Source: Citreimonas salinaria (GTDB lineage: Bacteria; Pseudomonadota; Alphaproteobacteria; Rhodobacterales; Rhodobacteraceae). From it: a stretch of DNA of 64,000 nt. This document shows positions 47,701 through 56,762 of the stretch, in pieces. How positions within the stretch are numbered: position 1 is the stretch's first letter; each line of letters begins with the position of its first letter. Made by a program: the position numbers and the translations under genes. The notes beneath the pieces are model-generated. The model ran no database searches. It saw nothing but the letters and a program-made list of their open reading frames with translations, and was not told the DNA's origin. The stretch lies in the NCBI RefSeq assembly GCF_900107235.1, contig NZ_FNPF01000009.1, forward strand, positions 1-64,000. The letters run 5' to 3'.

Positions 47701-50700
47701 GGCAGCTTCGTCCTTGCGCCGGAACAGGGCCGCGGAGAATACGACCGGCTGTTGCAGGCGCTGGCCGAGCGCGACCTGCTGCCCGACCGGATCGGGCATT
47801 TCTGGCTGGTGACCGAGGGCGAGGGGCACCGCCCCGGTTCGAGCTTCTTCCATAGGGTGCAGGAGCAGGGTTTCTACGCGCTGCTGTTCCTGGCGCAGGC
47901 GATGGGCGAGCGCGGCGGGATGACGCCTCACGTGGTGGTGGTGACGTCGGACGCGGCGCGGCTGGGCGAGGCGCCGCTGCGCCATCCGGCCAAGGCGACG
48001 TTGGCGGGGCCCGCGCGGGTGATCCCGCGCGAGTTTCCGGGGGTGAGCGTGACGACGCTGGACGTGGACCTGCCGGCGGCGGCGCGGCGGGGCCGCGCCG
48101 CCGAAAAGGCCGCGCGCGCGCGCGGCCTCGAGGCGGTGCTGCGCGGCGTGCTGGAAGAGCTGCGCGCCGCGCCGGGCAACCGCGTGGCCGCCCTGCGCGA
48201 CGGGCAGCGCTACGAATGGGCGATGCGGCGCGTCGCGCTCGACGCAGCCGGGCAGGCGCCCGGGCGGGGCGACGTGGTGCTGATCACCGGCGGCCTCGGC
48301 GGCGTCGGGCTGACGCTGGCGCGGGACTTCGCCGCGCGGGGTGCGCACCTGGTTCTGGTGTCGCGCGAGGCCCTGCCCCCGCACGAGGCGTGGGATGCGG
48401 TCCTGCGGCGGGGCGGCGGCACGGCGCGGCGCATCCGCGCGGTGCGGGAGCTGGAAGCGGCGGGCGCGCAGGTGATGGTCGCGGCGGGCGACGTGTGCAA
48501 CGCGCCCCGGATGGCGCAGATCCGGTCCGAGGCCGAGGCGCGGTTCGGCCGGATCACTGGCGTGATCCATGCGGCGGGCGTGATGCGCGACGCCCCGATC
48601 CTGGGCAAGAGCCTGTCCGCGGTCGAGGACGTGTTCACGCCCAAGGTGCACGGAACGCAGGTGCTGGGCGCGGTCTTTCCCGACGGGGCGGTGGACTGGA
48701 TGGTGCTGTTCTCGTCCAGCTCGACCATCACCGCGCCGGCGGGGCAGGTCGATTACGTGGCGGCGAACGCGTTCCTGGACGCCTACGCTCAGTCGCGCGC
48801 GGGCGGAGCGACGCGGGTCGTGGCGATCGACTGGGGCATCTGGTCCGAGGTCGGCATGGCCGCCGAGGCGGTCGCGCGCGGGGTCGAGGCCGAGCCGGTG
48901 GCGCTGCCGCTGCTGGGCAGCGCGGGCGTCGACGCGCGAGGCGACAGGGTCTTCGACGCGCGGCTGAGCACCGACGATTGGGTGGTGGACGAGCACCGCA
49001 CGCGGGCGGGCGATGCGCTGCTGCCGGGGGCGGCCTGCGTGACGCTGGCCGCCCATGCGCTGGCCGCGCAGGGCGAGGACGGCCCGTTCGAGATCCGCGA
49101 CCTGGACCTGCTGCGCCCGCTGCGCGTGCCGGACGGCGGCGCGCGCGCCATGCGCACGCGGCTGCGGCGGGCGGGTGGCGGCTACGACATGGACGTGCTG
49201 GCCGATTTCAGCGTGGACGGCCGGGCCGGCCGGGCGCGGATCGCGCAGGCGGGGCTGTCGCCGGCCGCGTTCCCGCGCCCCGCGCCGCTGGACCTGGACG
49301 CGATCCGCGCGCGGCTGGGCGCGCCACGGGGTGGCGGGGGGCGGATGGCCTCGGCCCAGACGCCGTTGCTGGATTTCGGGCCGCGCTGGCAGGTCCTGCA
49401 CAGCGTGGCGCTGGGCGAGGGCGAGGGGCTGGCCGCGCTGTCGCTGGCGCCCGAGGCGCGGGACGATGGCTGCTTGGTGCACCCGGCGCTGCTGGACATC
49501 GCGACAGGCTGGGCGATGGAGCTGATCGAGGGTTGGGAGCCGACGAACCTGTGGGCGCCCGTCCGCTATGGGCGCGTGCGGGTGCACGGGGCGCTGCCGT
49601 CGCGGGTGCTCAGCTGGGTGCGCAACGCGGGCGACAACCGCGCCGAGGCGGAAACTGTCAGCTTCGACATCGTGCTTGCGGGGCCCGATGGCGCCGTCGT
49701 GATCGAGATCGAGGGTTTCACGATCCGGCGGCTGGCCAGCCCGGACGTGCTGCGCAACGTGCCCGAACCGACCGCGCCCGAGATGGAATACGACGACGCC
49801 GATGCCCCGCGCAGCCCGGCCGAAGAGCGGCTGGCGCGCATGGCGCGTCTGGGCATCCGTCCCGCCGAAGGCGCGCAGGCATTCCGGCGGGCACTGGACT
49901 CGGGACTGGGGCAGGTGGCGGTCAGCGCGCTCGACCTCGACGCGCTTCTGGCCGAGGCGGAGCGCGCGCCGGAGGGCGCACAGGCGGCCGGCGGATTCGA
50001 GCGGCCGCAGCTCGACAGCGATTACGAGCCACCCGAGACGGAGATCGAGAAGACGCTGGCGGGCTTCTGGTCCGACCTGCTGGGCATCGCCGAGATCGGG
50101 GTGCGCGACAGCTTCTTTGACCTCGGCGGCCATTCGCTGATCTCCGTGCGGCTGTTCGCACTGATCCGCAGGACCTATGCGGTGGACTTCCCGATCTCGG
50201 TGCTGTTCGAGGCGCCCACGATCCGCGCCTGCGCCGCGCTGATCGAGGCGCGCACGGGGGCGTCCGCGCCGGCCGAAGTCGAGGGCCCGACAGCGACGGT
50301 TTCCGCGCTGTCGGCGCGCCGCTTTGCCCACGTGGTGCCGATGCACGAGGGCGACGGCGGCGCGCGGCGGCCGTTCTTCCTGGTCGCGGGGATGTTCGGC
50401 AACGTGCTGAACCTGCGCCACCTCGCCACCCTGCTTGGGGCCGACCGGCCGGTCTACGGGCTGCAGGCGCGCGGGCTTTACGGCGAAGACCCGCCGCACG
50501 AGACGATTCAGGAGGCCGCCGCCGACTACATCGCCGAGATGCGGCAAGTGCAGCCGCACGGTCCCTACTTGGTGGGCGGATTCTCGGGCGGAGGGATCAC
50601 GGCCTTCGAGATCGCGCAGCAGCTTCGGGATGCCGGAGAGGACGTGCCGGTCGTGGTCATGCTGGACACGCCGCTGCCGCGCCGCCGGCCGCTTCTGTGG

Positions 50701-51168
50701 CGCGACCGGGCGGTCATCCAGTGGCACAAGGCGCGCGCCGCGGGGCCGCTTTACCCGCTGACCTGGGCGCGCAACCGGATCGCGTGGGAGTTCACGCGGC
50801 GCAGGGCAACGGCCGCGACCGAGGACGGCGACAGCTTCCACAACGCCGAGATCGAAGCCGCGTTCTACCGCGCCGTCGCGGTCTACCGGCCGCAAGCGTG
50901 GGACGGGTGGGTGGCGCTGTTCCGGCCGCCGCTGGAAGGCGCGTGGCGGGTGACCGGGGGCAGGGCGGTCCGGTCGGACCGGACCTATGCGCTGCACGAC
51001 AACGACTGGAGCATCCATGCCACCGACCTTGCCGTGCACGAGGTGCCGGGCGACCACGATTCGATGGTGCTCGAACCCAATGTCCGCGTGCTGGCGGCGA
51101 TGATCCGCGACGTCCTGCGCCGGGCCGAAGGCGACGCGTCGGCATACCGCGTCGAGGCGGCCGAGTGA
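44737..51168 (+). CDS. Type I polyketide synthase, KS-AT-KR-DH-like-ACP-TE
   Basis: A 2143-residue single-module megasynthase. KS about 22-450: Cys196 in TACSTSLVAVH, His332 in EGHGTGT, His372 in TNIGHLD. AT about 546-830: Ser644 in AGHSMGENAA. KR with its structural half about 945-1375: ITGGLGGVGLTLARD, Tyr1340 in VDYVAANAFLDAY. DH-like fold about 1389-1690: His1420 in DEHRTRAGDALLPG (one residue longer than HxxxGxxxxP) and Asp1587 in HPALLDIATG. ACP about 1770-1850: Ser1800 in DLGGHSLISV. Thioesterase about 1880-2143: Ser1950 in GGFSGGGITA, His2107. The DH-like domain lies after the KR, opposite to the usual order. TCAGGAG precedes the ATG. It heads an operon with a glycosyltransferase, an NRPS and a phosphopantetheinyl transferase. 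Confidence 0.93.
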   Translation: MRQPPPDARIAREGESISAAHDGDIAIVGMAAHLPGAADIESYWRNLVEGRSAIARLDEDALRAAGEDPARLGDPAYVPFAAPLDGFDEVDAEFLGLSPKEAAIMDPQHRRFLETAWEAMENAGHVPDGFDGRIGVWGGCGMGSYFYFNLCSNPNLVDGTGMFLLRHTGNDKDFLTTRVSHAFDLTGPSVNLQTACSTSLVAVHYAAQALLTGECDMALAGGVTIELPQGRGYLYRENEVLSPDGACHAYDHRAQGTVFGSGAGVVVLRRLADALADGDHVWAVLKGSAVNNDGAQKAGYLAPSVEGQARAVAEALALAGVPAETIDYVEGHGTGTRLGDPLEVAALSQAFRETSAAVGHCRIGSVKTNIGHLDTAAGVAGLIKTALALHHAKIPPSLGFERPNPAIAFDGSPFRVADALTDWPRGNHPRRAGINSLGVGGTNAFAVLEEAPARAAAAESDWPFQVLTVSGRNRAALEDNAVRLAAHLRAHPEQDLADVAFTLQRGRRAFDRRMVVVAGTHDEAARLLEGGDPRRLHQHRALESPDVAFLFPGGGAQYAGMARDLYETEPVFAEWMDRGLDHLATLTDADIRALWLPEPGAEDAADKALQRPSLQLPLIMIVEYALAQMWRGWGIEPTVLAGHSMGENAAACVAGVIGFEDCIGLVHLRGMLFDTVEPGGMLSVALPATELRARLGEALDLASENAPGVSVASGPQAALDALAARLAEDGVEYRRIGIDVAAHSRMLDGILDRFGAYLRGIALHPPRIPLVSNRTGRMMTDGQATDPDYWVGHLRNTVLFADCIETLARENRVFLEVGPGGALTGLARQNPRVSANQALPSLRRPDDVVADDRHLLEVLGRLAALGVAIDWVQIWGQGRARVPLPTYAFQRQRYFIEPGREVAAPARPALVREDDVSRWGWRPVWRPQPLAVDLDPEGRALEDAREPQTWLLFADEAGLADAAAAQLRAEGHRVTLVYPGDRFGARGDGSFVLAPEQGRGEYDRLLQALAERDLLPDRIGHFWLVTEGEGHRPGSSFFHRVQEQGFYALLFLAQAMGERGGMTPHVVVVTSDAARLGEAPLRHPAKATLAGPARVIPREFPGVSVTTLDVDLPAAARRGRAAEKAARARGLEAVLRGVLEELRAAPGNRVAALRDGQRYEWAMRRVALDAAGQAPGRGDVVLITGGLGGVGLTLARDFAARGAHLVLVSREALPPHEAWDAVLRRGGGTARRIRAVRELEAAGAQVMVAAGDVCNAPRMAQIRSEAEARFGRITGVIHAAGVMRDAPILGKSLSAVEDVFTPKVHGTQVLGAVFPDGAVDWMVLFSSSSTITAPAGQVDYVAANAFLDAYAQSRAGGATRVVAIDWGIWSEVGMAAEAVARGVEAEPVALPLLGSAGVDARGDRVFDARLSTDDWVVDEHRTRAGDALLPGAACVTLAAHALAAQGEDGPFEIRDLDLLRPLRVPDGGARAMRTRLRRAGGGYDMDVLADFSVDGRAGRARIAQAGLSPAAFPRPAPLDLDAIRARLGAPRGGGGRMASAQTPLLDFGPRWQVLHSVALGEGEGLAALSLAPEARDDGCLVHPALLDIATGWAMELIEGWEPTNLWAPVRYGRVRVHGALPSRVLSWVRNAGDNRAEAETVSFDIVLAGPDGAVVIEIEGFTIRRLASPDVLRNVPEPTAPEMEYDDADAPRSPAEERLARMARLGIRPAEGAQAFRRALDSGLGQVAVSALDLDALLAEAERAPEGAQAAGGFERPQLDSDYEPPETEIEKTLAGFWSDLLGIAEIGVRDSFFDLGGHSLISVRLFALIRRTYAVDFPISVLFEAPTIRACAALIEARTGASAPAEVEGPTATVSALSARRFAHVVPMHEGDGGARRPFFLVAGMFGNVLNLRHLATLLGADRPVYGLQARGLYGEDPPHETIQEAAADYIAEMRQVQPHGPYLVGGFSGGGITAFEIAQQLRDAGEDVPVVVMLDTPLPRRRPLLWRDRAVIQWHKARAAGPLYPLTWARNRIAWEFTRRRATAATEDGDSFHNAEIEAAFYRAVAVYRPQAWDGWVALFRPPLEGAWRVTGGRAVRSDRTYALHDNDWSIHATDLAVHEVPGDHDSMVLEPNVRVLAAMIRDVLRRAEGDASAYRVEAAE

Positions 51169-51169
51169 C

Positions 51170-52171
51170 ATGATGCCGGGCATTCTCGTGATCATCCTGA
51201 ACTACCGCACCGCGCCGATGACCCTGCGCGCGGCGCGCGCCGCGTTGGCCGCGATGCAGGGGCTGAAGGCCGAGCTGATCATCGTCGACAATGCCAGCGG
51301 CGACGGCTCGGACCTGGCGCTGGCGCAGGCGCTGGCCCAAGAGGACTGGGCGCGCAGCGCGCCGGTGCGGCTGATATTGTCGGACGTGAACAACGGCTTC
51401 GGCGCGGGCAACAACATCGGGATGCGCGCGGGGATGTCCGACGGCACGCAGCCCGACTACGTCTACCTGCTGAACTCGGACGCCTTCCCCGAAGCGGACG
51501 CGATCGCAACCCTCGTCGCGTATCTCGAGGCCCATCCCGAGGCCGGGATTGCCGGAAGCTATACGCAGGGCGAGGACGGCGCGCCGCATGAGACCGCGTT
51601 CCGGTTTCCGTCCGTGTGGTCCGAGATCGAGGATGCTGCGCGCACCGGACCGGTCACGCGCCTGCTGCGGCGCCACGTGGTCAGCCCCGGCATACCGGCC
51701 GAGAGCGGGCCGGTGGACTGGCTCGCCGGCGCTTCGATGATGATCCGGCGGTCGGTGCTGGACCGGATCGGGGCGTTCGACGAGACGTTCTTTCTGTATT
51801 TCGAAGAAACCGACCTGTGCCGTCGCGCCGCCGATGCAGGACATGAGCGCCACTTCGTGCGCGAAAGCCGCGTGGTGCATATCGGCTCGGCCTCGACGGG
51901 GTTGAAACGGCGCGCGCGGGTGCCGGCCTACTGGTTCGACAGCCGCAGGCACTATTTCCGCAAGACCCACGGGCTGGCATATGCCTGCGCCGCCACGCTG
52001 GGCCACCTGGCGGGCGGCGCGCTGTGGCGGCTGCGCTGCGTGCTGGGGCGGCGGAGGGACGAGGGTCCCGACCATTTCCTGCGCGATCTCGCGGCCCACG
52101 ATCTTGCGGCGGCTTTCGGATCTCGGCCGCGGCGACGGCGGCGCGGGGTGACCCCGATGCGACAGGAGTAG
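51170..52171 (+). CDS. Family 2 glycosyltransferase, rhamnosyltransferase-like
   Basis: A 333-residue GT-A enzyme: VIILNYRTAPMTLRAARAAL, the nucleotide-sugar-binding LIIVDNASGDGSDLAL, DVNNGFGAGNNIGMRAG, the DxD-like YLLNSDAFPEADAI, and the acceptor region WLAGASMMIRRSVLDRIGAF with FFLYFEETDLCRRAADAG. This is the WbbL/RfbN-type pattern. It begins 1 base after the PKS stop and ends 4 bases before the NRPS gene, so it lies inside the biosynthetic operon. It may glycosylate the polyketide-peptide or serve the adjacent surface-polysaccharide pathway. Confidence 0.9.
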   Translation: MMPGILVIILNYRTAPMTLRAARAALAAMQGLKAELIIVDNASGDGSDLALAQALAQEDWARSAPVRLILSDVNNGFGAGNNIGMRAGMSDGTQPDYVYLLNSDAFPEADAIATLVAYLEAHPEAGIAGSYTQGEDGAPHETAFRFPSVWSEIEDAARTGPVTRLLRRHVVSPGIPAESGPVDWLAGASMMIRRSVLDRIGAFDETFFLYFEETDLCRRAADAGHERHFVRESRVVHIGSASTGLKRRARVPAYWFDSRRHYFRKTHGLAYACAATLGHLAGGALWRLRCVLGRRRDEGPDHFLRDLAAHDLAAAFGSRPRRRRRGVTPMRQE

Positions 52172-52175
52172 CGCC

Positions 52176-55100
52176 ATGAGCTTGAGCACGGTCCTGATCG
52201 GCGACGACACGCTGCTGATGCATTGCGGCGAAAGGTTGCTGGCGCGCGGCGGCACGGTCGAGGCGGTGGTGACGGCGGCCGAGCCGGTGGCGGAATGGGC
52301 CCGGGGGCAGGGCTTTGCGGTGATCGCGCCGGGTGGTCTGGATGGCGCGCTGCCCACGCTGCGGTTCGACTGGCTGCTGTCGATTGCCAACCTGCGGGTG
52401 CTTCCGGAATCCGTGCTGGCGCTGCCGCGCAAGGGCGCGGTCAATTTCCACGACGGCCCTTTGCCGGAGCGCGCCGGGCTGAACACGCCTGTCTGGGCGC
52501 TGATCGACGGCGAGACGACGCATGGCATCACCTGGCACATGGTCGAGCCTGGCATCGACACCGGCGACGTGCTGGTCGGACGGCCGTTCCCGATCACCGG
52601 GGCCGACACGGGCCTGAGCCTGAACACCCGCGCCTTCGAGGCCGGGCTGGCCGGGTTCGACGCCCTGCTGGACCAGCTGCAGGCGGGGACGCTGGCGCGT
52701 CATCCGCAGGACCTGAAACGGCGCCGCTACCACGCGCGCGGCGACCGTCCCGCCGGTCATGCGCTGCTGGATTTCCGCCAGCCGGCCGAGGTGCTCGAAC
52801 GTCTCGTGCGCGCGCTGGATCACGGGCCTTACCGCAACCCGCTGGCGCTGCCGAAGCTGCGCCATGACGGGCGCCTCGTGGCCGTCGGGCAGGCGCGGGT
52901 GACGGACGCGGACGCGGCGCCGGGCATGGTGCTGGCGGCCGACGCGGCCGGGATCACCGTGGCCTGCGGCACGGGCGCGCTTGTGCTGACGGGCTTGCGC
53001 GACGTGGGCGATGGCGCGGCGCTGGGCGGCGTGGACATCGCCGCGCCGGGCGTGCTGCTGGCAGGCCCGGATGCCAAGGAGATCGCGGCGCTGGACCACC
53101 GCGTCCGGCGGATCGCGCGGCACGAAGGGTTCTGGCGCGACCGTATCGCGACCCATGCGCCGCTGTCCTTGCCGGGGTTGCGGGCGGGCGAGGGCGCGGT
53201 GCGGACGCGGCCGTTGGCTTTGGGCGGCGCCGATCTGGCCTCGGTCGCGCTTTGGGCTGCGCGGATGGCCCGGCCGGGCGAGGCGATCGCCTGGTACGAC
53301 GGTGCACTGGCCGAGACGTCGCGCGGCGGAATCGTCTGCGCCTGGGTGCCGCTGCGCCTGCCGTTGGCCGATGGCAGAATGAGCACGCTGGGCGCGGCCA
53401 TGGCGGGCGAGATCGCGCTGCTGCGCGCGCATGGCGGCTTTGCCCGCGACCTGCCGCTGCGCGAGCCGGGCCTGCGGCCCTTGGCGCAGCCTGCGCTGGG
53501 GCTGTCCGACGGCGCCGGCGCGATCGACGGCTGCGCGCTGACGGTCGAGCTGGGCGAGCACCCGGTGCTGCACGTGGACACCGCGCGGATCGATCCCGAC
53601 ATGGCCGAACGCCTGGCGCGGCGGCTGGAGACGATCGCGGGGGCCGCCTCGCCGGGTGCGGATGCCGCCGCCCTGCCGCAGATGCACCCCGACGAGCGCG
53701 CCGCGCTGATCGACGCGCCGAACGCGACCGGGACTCCCTTCGACGCGGACCTGACGATCCACGCCGCGTTCGAGGCGCAGGTCGACCGCACCCCCGACGC
53801 CACCGCCGCGATCTTCGAGGATCGTGCGATCAGCTACGCGGCGCTGGACGCCCGCGCCAACCGGATCGCGCATGTGCTGCGCGCGCGCGGCGTGGCGCCG
53901 GGCACGGTCGTGGGGCTTTGCCTGCCGAGGGGAATCGACCTTTTGGCCGGCGCGCTGGGCATCCAGAAGGCGGGTGGCGCCTACCTGCCGATGGACCCGG
54001 CTTATCCGCAGGCGCGGCTGCGCCACGTGCTGGAGGACAGCGGCGCGCAGGTGATGGTCACGAACGCCGCGCTGGCCGCGACGCTGCCGGAGGGGCTGGA
54101 GACGTTGGCGCTGGACGCCGATCCGGAAATCGATGCCGCACCCGACGCGCGCCCGCAGGGTGGCGCCTCGGGCGGCGACCTCGCCTACCTGATATACACC
54201 TCCGGCTCGACCGGCGCGCCGAAGGGCGTGATGATCGAGCATCGCGCGGTGTCGAACTTCTTCACCGGGATGGACGCGCACGTGCCCCATGCGCCCGGCG
54301 ACACGTGGCTGGCGGTCACGTCGCTGTCCTTCGACATCTCGGTGCTCGAGCTGTTCTGGACGCTGGCGCGGGGCCTGCGCGTGGTGATCGCGGGCGACGC
54401 TCCGGCGCGGAATGCCGGCGGGCCCGTGTCCGACGGCGAGGGCATGGATTTCTCGCTCTATTACTGGGGCAACGACGACGGCGCGGGAAGCGACAAGTAC
54501 CGCCTGCTGCTGGAGGGTGCACGCTTTGCCGACGACAATGGCTTTGCCGCCGTCTGGACGCCCGAGCGGCACTTCCACGCCTTCGGCGGGCCCTACCCCA
54601 ACCCCTCGGTCACCGGCGCGGCGGTGGCGGCGTTAACGCGCACCATCGGCGTGCGCGGCGGGTCGGTGGTGGCACCGTTGCACCATCCCGCCCGCATCGC
54701 CGAGGAATGGGCGGTGATCGACAACCTCACGAACGGCCGCGCCGGGATGGCCATAGCCAGCGGCTGGCAGCCCGACGATTTCGTCCTGCGTCCGGAAAAC
54801 GCGCCGCCCGACAACAAGCCCGCGACCGAACAGGCGTTGGACCAGGTGCGCCGGCTGTGGCGCGGCGAGGCGGTGGAATTCCCTCGCGCCGATGGAAGCC
54901 TGCACGCGGTCGTGACCCAGCCGCGCCCGGTCTCGGCCGATCTGCCGGTCTGGATGACCACCGCCGGCAACCCCGAGACCTGGCGCCAGGCGGGGGCCTT
55001 GGGGTGCCACCTGCTGACGCATCTTCTGGGGCAGAGCGTGGACGAGGTGGCGGGCAAGATCGCGATCTACCACGAGGCGCTGCGCGGTGCGGGGCACGAT

Positions 55101-56762
55101 CCGGCGGATTTCGCCGTGACGCTGATGCTGCACACCTTCGTGTCCGACAGCCGCGAGCATGCGCGCGAGATCGCGCGCGGCCCGATGAAGGTGTACCTGC
55201 GCGCCGCGGCCGGGCTGATCAAGCAATACGCCTGGGCCTTCCCGGCCTTCAAGCGCCCCAAGGGCGTGGACAACGCGTTCGACCTGTCGCTGGACGAGGT
55301 GGCGCCCGAGGAGCTGGACGCGATCCTCGACTTCGCGTTCGAGCGGTATTTCACCGAAAGCGGTCTGTTCGGCACGGTCGAGGACGCGCTGGCGCGGGTC
55401 GATGCGCTGCGCGCGATCGGCGTCACCGAGGTGGCCTGCCTGATCGATTACGGCATCGCCACCGACACCGTGCTGGAGGGGCTGCGGCCGCTGGCACGCG
55501 TCGTGCAGGCGCGGCGCGCGACGGGGCCGGCCGCGGGCGACTTCTCGATCGCGGCGCAGGTCGCGCGGCACGGGGTGACGCACCTGCAATGCACGCCGTC
55601 GATGGCGCGGCTGCTGCTGGCCGATCCGCACACGCGCGCGGCGCTGGGCCGGGTGCGCCACCTGTTCCTGGGTGGAGAGCCGCTGCCCGGCGCGCTGGTG
55701 CGCGATCTGGCGGATGCGACCGGCGCCGCGCTGACCGGCTTCTACGGCCCGACCGAGGCGACGATCTGGTCGACCGCGACCCGACCCACGCCCGACGAGG
55801 ACGTCGCGGGGCTGGGCCGGGCGATCGCCAACACGCAGCTTTACGTGCTGGACGAGAAGCGCCAGCCGGTGCCGCTGGGCGCCGAGGGCGAGCTGTGGAT
55901 CGGCGGCGCGGGCGTGGCGCGCGGTTACTGGAACCGGCCCGACCTGACGGCCGAGCGGTTCGTCGAAAACCCGTTCCACGGCGCGCGGATGTACCGGACC
56001 GGGGACCTGGTGCGCCGCGATCCGGACGGGGCGCTGCGCTTCCTCGGGCGCGCCGACGACCAGATCAAGCTGCGCGGCCACCGGATCGAACCCGCCGAGA
56101 TCGAGGCCGCGCTGGACGCGCAGGAGGGCGTCACGCAAGCGGTGGTCATTGCGCACCAGGCCGCGCCGGGCGACCTTCGGCTGGTTGCGCACTACACCGG
56201 TGAGGCGCGTGACCCCGAGCGGCTGCGCGCCGCGCTGGCCGCGCGGCTGCCGGCCTGGATGGTGCCTGCGCGCTTCGTGCATCTGGATGCCTTCCCGCTG
56301 ACGCCCAACCGCAAGATCGACCGCGTGGCCCTGACGGCGCGCGCATCCGAAGCCCCCGCAGCCGCGCCTTTGGCCGCGGTCCCGGCGCCGGAAGGCGCGC
56401 CCGCGGCGCGGCCGGCGCGGGAGGCGGCAGAGGTGCAGGACCGGCTGGCGGCGCTGTGGCAGCGGGTTCTGGGGGTGTCGCGGGCCGGTCCGCGCGACAA
56501 TTTCTTCGACCTCGGCGGGCATTCGCTGCTGGCGGTCCGGGTGCACCGCGACATCCGCGAGGCGCTGGAGGTGCCCGACCTGACGATCACCGACATCTTC
56601 CGCTTCCCGGTTCTTTCCGACCTTGCCGCGCGTGTCGCGACCCTGCGTGGAGCGCTGCCCGAGCCGCCCGCCCCTGTGGCGCCGCCGGAGGGCGGACCGG
56701 GCACTGCGCGCGAGGCGGCCATGGCCCGGCGCCGCGCGATGCGGGCGCGTCGATCCGCATGA
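52176..56762 (+). CDS. NRPS: formyltransferase, adenylation with inserted FMN monooxygenase, carrier
   Basis: A 1528-residue protein. Formyltransferase about 1-220: Asn90 and His92 in VNFHDGPLPER, Asp128 in GIDTGDVL (Fmt-like triad). A truncated condensation-like stretch about 315-490 lacks HHxxxDG. Adenylation about 527-1400: A3 YLIYTSGSTGAPKGV (about 673), A4 FDISVLELFWTL, then at about 757-1115 a MupA/Atu3671-type luciferase-like monooxygenase (DFSLYYWGNDDG, AVWTPERHFHAFGGPYPN, RIAEEWAVIDNLTNGRAGMA), then A5 GFYGPTEATIWST, A7 YRTGDLV, A8 GRADDQIKLRGHRIEP and A10 PNRKIDRVAL. Carrier: Ser1450 in DLGGHSLLAV. No termination domain. The layout resembles an N-formylating initiation module (gramicidin LgrA type). 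Its stop overlaps the phosphopantetheinyl transferase gene. Confidence 0.92.
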   Translation: MSLSTVLIGDDTLLMHCGERLLARGGTVEAVVTAAEPVAEWARGQGFAVIAPGGLDGALPTLRFDWLLSIANLRVLPESVLALPRKGAVNFHDGPLPERAGLNTPVWALIDGETTHGITWHMVEPGIDTGDVLVGRPFPITGADTGLSLNTRAFEAGLAGFDALLDQLQAGTLARHPQDLKRRRYHARGDRPAGHALLDFRQPAEVLERLVRALDHGPYRNPLALPKLRHDGRLVAVGQARVTDADAAPGMVLAADAAGITVACGTGALVLTGLRDVGDGAALGGVDIAAPGVLLAGPDAKEIAALDHRVRRIARHEGFWRDRIATHAPLSLPGLRAGEGAVRTRPLALGGADLASVALWAARMARPGEAIAWYDGALAETSRGGIVCAWVPLRLPLADGRMSTLGAAMAGEIALLRAHGGFARDLPLREPGLRPLAQPALGLSDGAGAIDGCALTVELGEHPVLHVDTARIDPDMAERLARRLETIAGAASPGADAAALPQMHPDERAALIDAPNATGTPFDADLTIHAAFEAQVDRTPDATAAIFEDRAISYAALDARANRIAHVLRARGVAPGTVVGLCLPRGIDLLAGALGIQKAGGAYLPMDPAYPQARLRHVLEDSGAQVMVTNAALAATLPEGLETLALDADPEIDAAPDARPQGGASGGDLAYLIYTSGSTGAPKGVMIEHRAVSNFFTGMDAHVPHAPGDTWLAVTSLSFDISVLELFWTLARGLRVVIAGDAPARNAGGPVSDGEGMDFSLYYWGNDDGAGSDKYRLLLEGARFADDNGFAAVWTPERHFHAFGGPYPNPSVTGAAVAALTRTIGVRGGSVVAPLHHPARIAEEWAVIDNLTNGRAGMAIASGWQPDDFVLRPENAPPDNKPATEQALDQVRRLWRGEAVEFPRADGSLHAVVTQPRPVSADLPVWMTTAGNPETWRQAGALGCHLLTHLLGQSVDEVAGKIAIYHEALRGAGHDPADFAVTLMLHTFVSDSREHAREIARGPMKVYLRAAAGLIKQYAWAFPAFKRPKGVDNAFDLSLDEVAPEELDAILDFAFERYFTESGLFGTVEDALARVDALRAIGVTEVACLIDYGIATDTVLEGLRPLARVVQARRATGPAAGDFSIAAQVARHGVTHLQCTPSMARLLLADPHTRAALGRVRHLFLGGEPLPGALVRDLADATGAALTGFYGPTEATIWSTATRPTPDEDVAGLGRAIANTQLYVLDEKRQPVPLGAEGELWIGGAGVARGYWNRPDLTAERFVENPFHGARMYRTGDLVRRDPDGALRFLGRADDQIKLRGHRIEPAEIEAALDAQEGVTQAVVIAHQAAPGDLRLVAHYTGEARDPERLRAALAARLPAWMVPARFVHLDAFPLTPNRKIDRVALTARASEAPAAAPLAAVPAPEGAPAARPAREAAEVQDRLAALWQRVLGVSRAGPRDNFFDLGGHSLLAVRVHRDIREALEVPDLTITDIFRFPVLSDLAARVATLRGALPEPPAPVAPPEGGPGTAREAAMARRRAMRARRSA

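Noticed and set aside
45928-51195. Very long open frame (about 1755 codons) antisense to the PKS
   Set aside because: It is an effect of high GC and codon bias in the PKS. Its translation has no domains and is Arg/Pro/His-rich, and the PKS frame carries all catalytic motifs.
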